In this document: one piece after another, positions 60,591 to 64,000 of the stretch | How positions within the stretch are numbered: the stretch's first letter is position 1 | Layout of the letters: each line of letters opens with the position of its first letter | Assembly: GCA_021234155.1 (NCBI GenBank) | Contig: JAJEKV010000014.1 | Coordinates: 21,405,513 to 21,469,512, forward strand | DNA: 64,000 nt | From: Isoetes taiwanensis | Lineage: Eukaryota; Streptophyta; Lycopodiopsida; Isoetales; Isoetaceae | Direction of reading: 5' to 3' | Made by a program: the position numbers and the translations under genes | The notes under the pieces: generated by a model | Told to the model about the DNA's origin: nothing | The model's database searches: none | The model's input: the letters and a program-made list of their open reading frames with translations, nothing else

Positions 60591-60675
60591 ACATCCTTCC
60601 AACACTCCGTTTTCAACCGCTCTTTGCTCATAATCCACCACCTCTCTCAAAGAACGGGTCTATCAATTAGAACAG

Positions 60676-61023
60676 TTGGATGAACTTCGAAGGGATGCTT
60701 ATATTCGTGTTCTTCATGGACAACAGTTGCAAAAATCTTTACATGACAAACGTTTGAAGACAAAAACATTCAAAGAAGGAGATTTGGTTCTTCTTTATGA
60801 TTCCAGGTACAAAAATTTTCCGGGTAAACTCAAGTTTCGTTGGCTTGGCCCTTATCAAATTGTTCAAGTGGTTCGACCAAGCGTTTTCCAACTAGCTGAG
60901 TTAGATGGCACTCCATTACCTACATTGGTTAATGGTTTTCGTCTCAAAGCATTTCATCACACAGAAAGTGAACATCAACACACAGAGACAGTTCAAGAAG
61001 CACACACCACAGAAAGTGACTAG
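60676..61023 (+). pseudogene. Ty3/gypsy integrase C-terminal domain
   Basis: Intact frame: LDELRRDAYIRVLHGQQLQK-type linker then FKEGDLVLLYDSRYKNFPGK, LKFRWLGPYQIVQVV and a Thr/His/Glu-rich tail to the stop at 61021. GD-x-VL-x-(Y/W)-(x)n-GKL-x-x-RW-x-GP(Y/F)-x-(I/V) is the usual integrase C-terminal fold. It lies directly after a recognisable HDKRLK-type stretch. Confidence 0.8.
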
Positions 61024-61900
61024 AAAGGCGGTAGATTATATTATAGTGGAGATTTTTTTTACAAAATGTGGGCGCAGCCCAGCTATTTCCGCTATGGGCA
61101 CTGCCCTATATACAAAAACGGGCTCAGAGCCCTATCTACTAAGTCCTAAGAGGAAAAACCCTCTACTCCGGGTTCGGAGCGGAGGTGATCTTGCGAGGAG
61201 ATGGTAGAGGTTACGCTCCGGATCCTAGCGAAGGTGCAGAACCACCTCCATCCCGTTGGTCTTGGTCCGGATGTTCAGCCATCCGGCACACCAGCCGTCC
61301 ATGCGAATGCCACCCGGTTGTGGCAGCGCCCGAGAGATCCGAACAATTCATCTTACAAGTGATCCACTCGGCGGTTAGTGGGCATTGTGCAATCTTCGTT
61401 CAAGCCGGTGAGCAGCCATCTTGGCGCCATCGGATGCCTTCCGTTTCTCGGTTCGTCTTATATAGCCAATCGAGGAACTCCTTGTCGGCGTGGACCAATC
61501 ACACAAATCGCCAACGCGTGTTTGCAATGCAAAATTTTGTTTCTAAAATGAGAATCTGTTCTCCCCCAGCATATCTAGCCATGGTACCTTCCGACACATT
61601 CCTTTTAATGATATCCCACTTCGAGTTGCCCGCGATTGAATGCCATTCCTTCTTTCCACGCCCGTCGAACATTAATGGGTGTCCTTTGCCATCCGTCACA
61701 TCCGATCTTTCTTTCACGCCTCATCCTCACCGTTCATTGCTTCTCCCTTACGTTTTTGGGACTTAGCCAAATTTTTGCCTCTCAATACCCTTCTTCGCAT
61801 CTTTTGACACTGCACCATCAACGGTTCCAGTTTACAGCACTCTTCATACCTCTTAGCCTCCGGTTAGTAAGCCCTAAAACAAACCTTTTCGTTCCTCTGC
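61024..61900. other. Region after the integrase, no supported gene
   Basis: It starts with GTAGATTATATTATAGTGG and contains repeated GGGC...GCCC words (GGGCGCAGCCCAGC, GGGCACTGCCC, GGGCTCAGAGCCC). An LTR would be expected here, but I see no match with 54-55 kb. The open frame 61185-61766 is not supported. Confidence 0.35.
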
Positions 61901-62990
61901 GCCTTAGTCCTCCGTGCTTTCGACTTTCGTCTTCCGCCTTTGGCATCCCTCTTCGTTCCGCACATCCTTCCCATGGCTGCCCCAAGATTTTCTACACTTC
62001 AAACTCTTGCTCCCAAGGATCCGGCCCTTTTTGCATCTCAGATCCTTCTTGACGCCCACTTTCCGTGAAGCCCTTGTTGGCCCAAATAAAGAAGTCATTT
62101 GAACGACACCAGCTTTTACGAATTCTCTCAAATGGAACTTCCGCTCCAAATCGACCCGATTCGCGGCGGTTCATCGCCAATATCGTTAACGACCATAAGG
62201 TTACACCACTGTGATCGATGGCACCACTATTTCGTTGACTCAACATTTGATTTCGAGGTATTTCATATTCCCTTGCACACCCTTTTGTGTATCATGGTGC
62301 TGCTATACAGGGATATCGATGTCACGCGAGTTTGGTGCACCTTTATCATGCCAATGTCCATCGTCGACCAATATCGACAAGCCTCCGCGAAACCTTTGTC
62401 AAATTTACGTGGCGAAAATTCCTTGGGTATTCTATCAAGAACACCCATATCAATAAGCCTTTCTATAACCTGGTCCTCACTGCTACACATTCCAAACACC
62501 ACATAGATTGGCCCCAAATGATGTTCTATCGTCTTCTCCAAGAAATGGACCGCCTTCGGGGTACCACTTCCATTTCTGAAGTTTCTGTGGGAGGCCACTT
62601 TCAAGCCCTCATCCGTCACTACTTCCCTCCCACACCACCAAATTCTCATAATTCCACTCGGCTCCCTTCCCATCACTCACCAAGTTGGCACTTCACGCCG
62701 TCTTTCCATCGGTCATGTCCACAGTCACACCCATGTCACTTTGTCTCCTCCTCCGCTACACCATCCACTTCACACCATTTTTCCCAAACATCCCAAACCG
62801 GGCAAAAGAAGCTCCACCACCATAACACCCTCGTCGGGTTGTTGTATCGAAGATCGCCAGGAGGCTCAAGGCTGCTTTGCTCTCAAGTTACAAGAATTCC
62901 AAGAAGCTCTTATGAGCGGGGTTCAACGGGCACTAGAAGCCTCACGATCGCGGTCCACGGGACCTTCAAGGCGCAATCGCCCAAGTTGCG
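61901..62990 (+). pseudogene. Retroelement-like ORF, upstream part, frameshifted
   Basis: Overlapping plus-strand frames appear to be pieces of one protein. MELPLQIDPIRGG (62129), GTTISLTQHLISRYF (62220) and SIKNTHINKPFYNLVLTATH then FYRLLQEMDRLRGTT and GHFQALIRHYFPP (62430-62640) have the look of the putative plant transposon protein domain found in Ty3-type elements. The resemblance is weak. Pro/Ser/His-rich sequence follows (62640-62800). It may belong to the adjacent gypsy element or to another one. Confidence 0.35.
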
Positions 62991-62993
62991 GCT

Positions 62994-64000
62994 TTGAGGC
63001 CAAACTTCAAGACAAGCATGAAGCTCTCTTACAGGCTCATGCAGATCTCAAAAGTACACAAGCTCAAGTCAGCCAACTCATGGATCAACAGGCTCACTCC
63101 AAATGAAATTCAGACTTTATTGGAGCACAACAAGTCCAAAGCCGCTCTCCTGAGTACCAAGGACGCAGATATTGCTAAACTCAATGCCTTGTACTCTGAA
63201 CTGTGTGAGAATTTCAGCACTCAAGTTCAAAATCTTTCAGCCCGGGACGCTCAAGTCGCCTCCTTGACGGCTCAGCTTTCTACGCAGACCGCTCAGCTCA
63301 CCTCTCTTCAAGATCAGCTTACAGAGGTGCAGAAACAGAAGATACTGGATGACGCGGAAATTGCAGTGCTTCGTCTCAATACACCTGGGAAATCTTCCTC
63401 TCAGGTCCATCCTTCTCAGAAACGGGTCCGTGACCAGTCACGCCTGCTGCTCGAAAGGGACAATCAGATCCGTGATCTCGAACAACAGCTGCAGCAAGCT
63501 ATTCAGTCTGCTGATGAGGCTCAAGCAAAACTTGACGCCCATACTGCAATTCTTCACAGAATGCCTGTTGACTTCCCAGTTCCCTCCTGCTATCATGATT
63601 ATGTGGTTGCTCGACGCCACCTCTTCCTTTCGAAGTGGCATGCGGCCGATGGCCCTGTGGATATCCCCGGCGGCGGTCGCATTTTTCTTGGTTGGCGAAC
63701 TCTCCATTGAAGACAAAGGGTTGTGCTGTGCCCTTGTCGTCTTTGATCTCATACACTGTGCCGATCCAGACTTTATCACATTCAGAGTGGTTCAGCCCAT
63801 GGCTTACATATTTCATGATTTCTATCTGGGTGATACACAGGAAAACTTTGGAAATGGGCCACGCCCGACTTTTTTTCGGGTGACCCCAATGCAATGGGTG
63901 CTTCGGGATAACAATCCATATCTTGCGGATCCTGCGCTCGGACCCAAACTCTTCATCGAGTACACGCCCGAGCTTGCCAATCATTTATCTCTCGGCAAAG
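62994..64000 (+). pseudogene. Coiled-coil ORF with C-terminal globular segment, runs off the window
   Basis: Frame 62994-63710 is a long coiled coil (LLEHNKSKAALLSTKDADIA, QVASLTAQLSTQTAQLTSLQ, IRDLEQQLQQAIQSADEAQA), followed by PVPSCYHDYVVARRHLFLSK and a GGGRIFLGW stretch. At 63710 it meets a stop, but the next frame continues without interruption to the window edge: DKGLCCALVVFDLIHCADPD, TFRVVQPMAYIFHDFYLGDT and ELANHLSLGK. One indel near 63700 separates them. A preceding coiled-coil piece (KLQDKHEALLQAHADLKSTQ) ends at 63106 in a third frame. Possibly an extra retroelement ORF. The family is not recognised. Confidence 0.45.

Noticed and set aside
61185-61766. 193-codon ORF after the integrase
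   Set aside because: No motif, and the composition resembles translated non-coding retroelement sequence. No support from context.

Overview
This is eukaryotic nuclear DNA, almost certainly from a land plant or close streptophyte relative. The clearest intact gene (about 49.1-51.3 kb) encodes a CRINKLY4/ACR4-type receptor kinase, a plant family. A PDR-type ABC transporter scrap, a PPR scrap, Ty3/gypsy and LINE retroelements, GT-AG introns and TATA boxes 30-120 bp ahead of starts agree with that. The abundance of DUF7869-type and other unclassified transposase-like proteins, and the heavy decay, suggest a repeat-rich genome, perhaps of a non-seed plant. The lineage is inference only.

Layout. 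0.3-4.8 kb: a decayed transposon-like coding region (copy A), split by a 1.7 kb inserted element. 4.8-5.8 kb: a small coiled-coil gene between short hairpins. 6.0-15.0 kb: small ORFs, one long decayed minus-strand multi-exon gene (about 12.7-8.7 kb), and some 20 copies of a GC-rich palindrome with the core AAATTGGGCG/CGCCCAATTT (called P1). 15.1-18.2 kb: a frameshifted DUF7869 element. 18.4-20.8 kb: three more coiled-coil cassettes in tandem, separated by hairpins with the stem TCACACGACGCGAA (P2). 21.1-25.2 kb: three decayed minus-strand genes: an unidentified one, a histone H3-like one and a BAH-like one. 25.6-34.5 kb: a transposase-like gene on plus facing a multi-exon minus-strand gene with coiled-coil, zinc-binding and C48/Ulp1-like parts, with an FCP1-like phosphatase remnant between them. 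34.5-40.5 kb: copy B of the 0.3-4.8 kb element, split by 3.6 kb that carries a third palindrome family (P3). 41.5-43.1 kb: a second, inverted copy of the 1.7 kb element. 44.2-47.1 kb: a relative of the 24 kb gene, a PIF1-like helicase scrap and a PPR scrap. 48.3 kb: a 42-bp-arm hairpin. 49.1-51.3 kb: the receptor kinase. 51.7-53.9 kb: ABCG and LINE remnants. 54-61 kb: a degenerate Ty3/gypsy element. 62-64 kb: a retroelement-like coiled-coil ORF that runs off the end.

The most unusual signal is the set of three unrelated short palindrome families, P1, P2 and P3. Each is largely confined to its own stretch. Three introns that I can reconstruct in frame (two P1, one P2) contain these palindromes. 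At several P1 sites the constant core is extended by stems unique to that site; the largest is a roughly 160 bp near-perfect palindrome at 12.88-13.04 kb. P2 units have an invariant basal stem and a variable, partly paired upper stem. They sit between or inside minus-strand genes, four of which are paralogous coiled-coil cassettes with a TATA box 87-97 bp upstream of a shared MAS(S/T)S start.

Most coding regions here carry frameshifts or stops. I cannot tell real decay from assembly indels without reads. Frame breaks are stated where seen.
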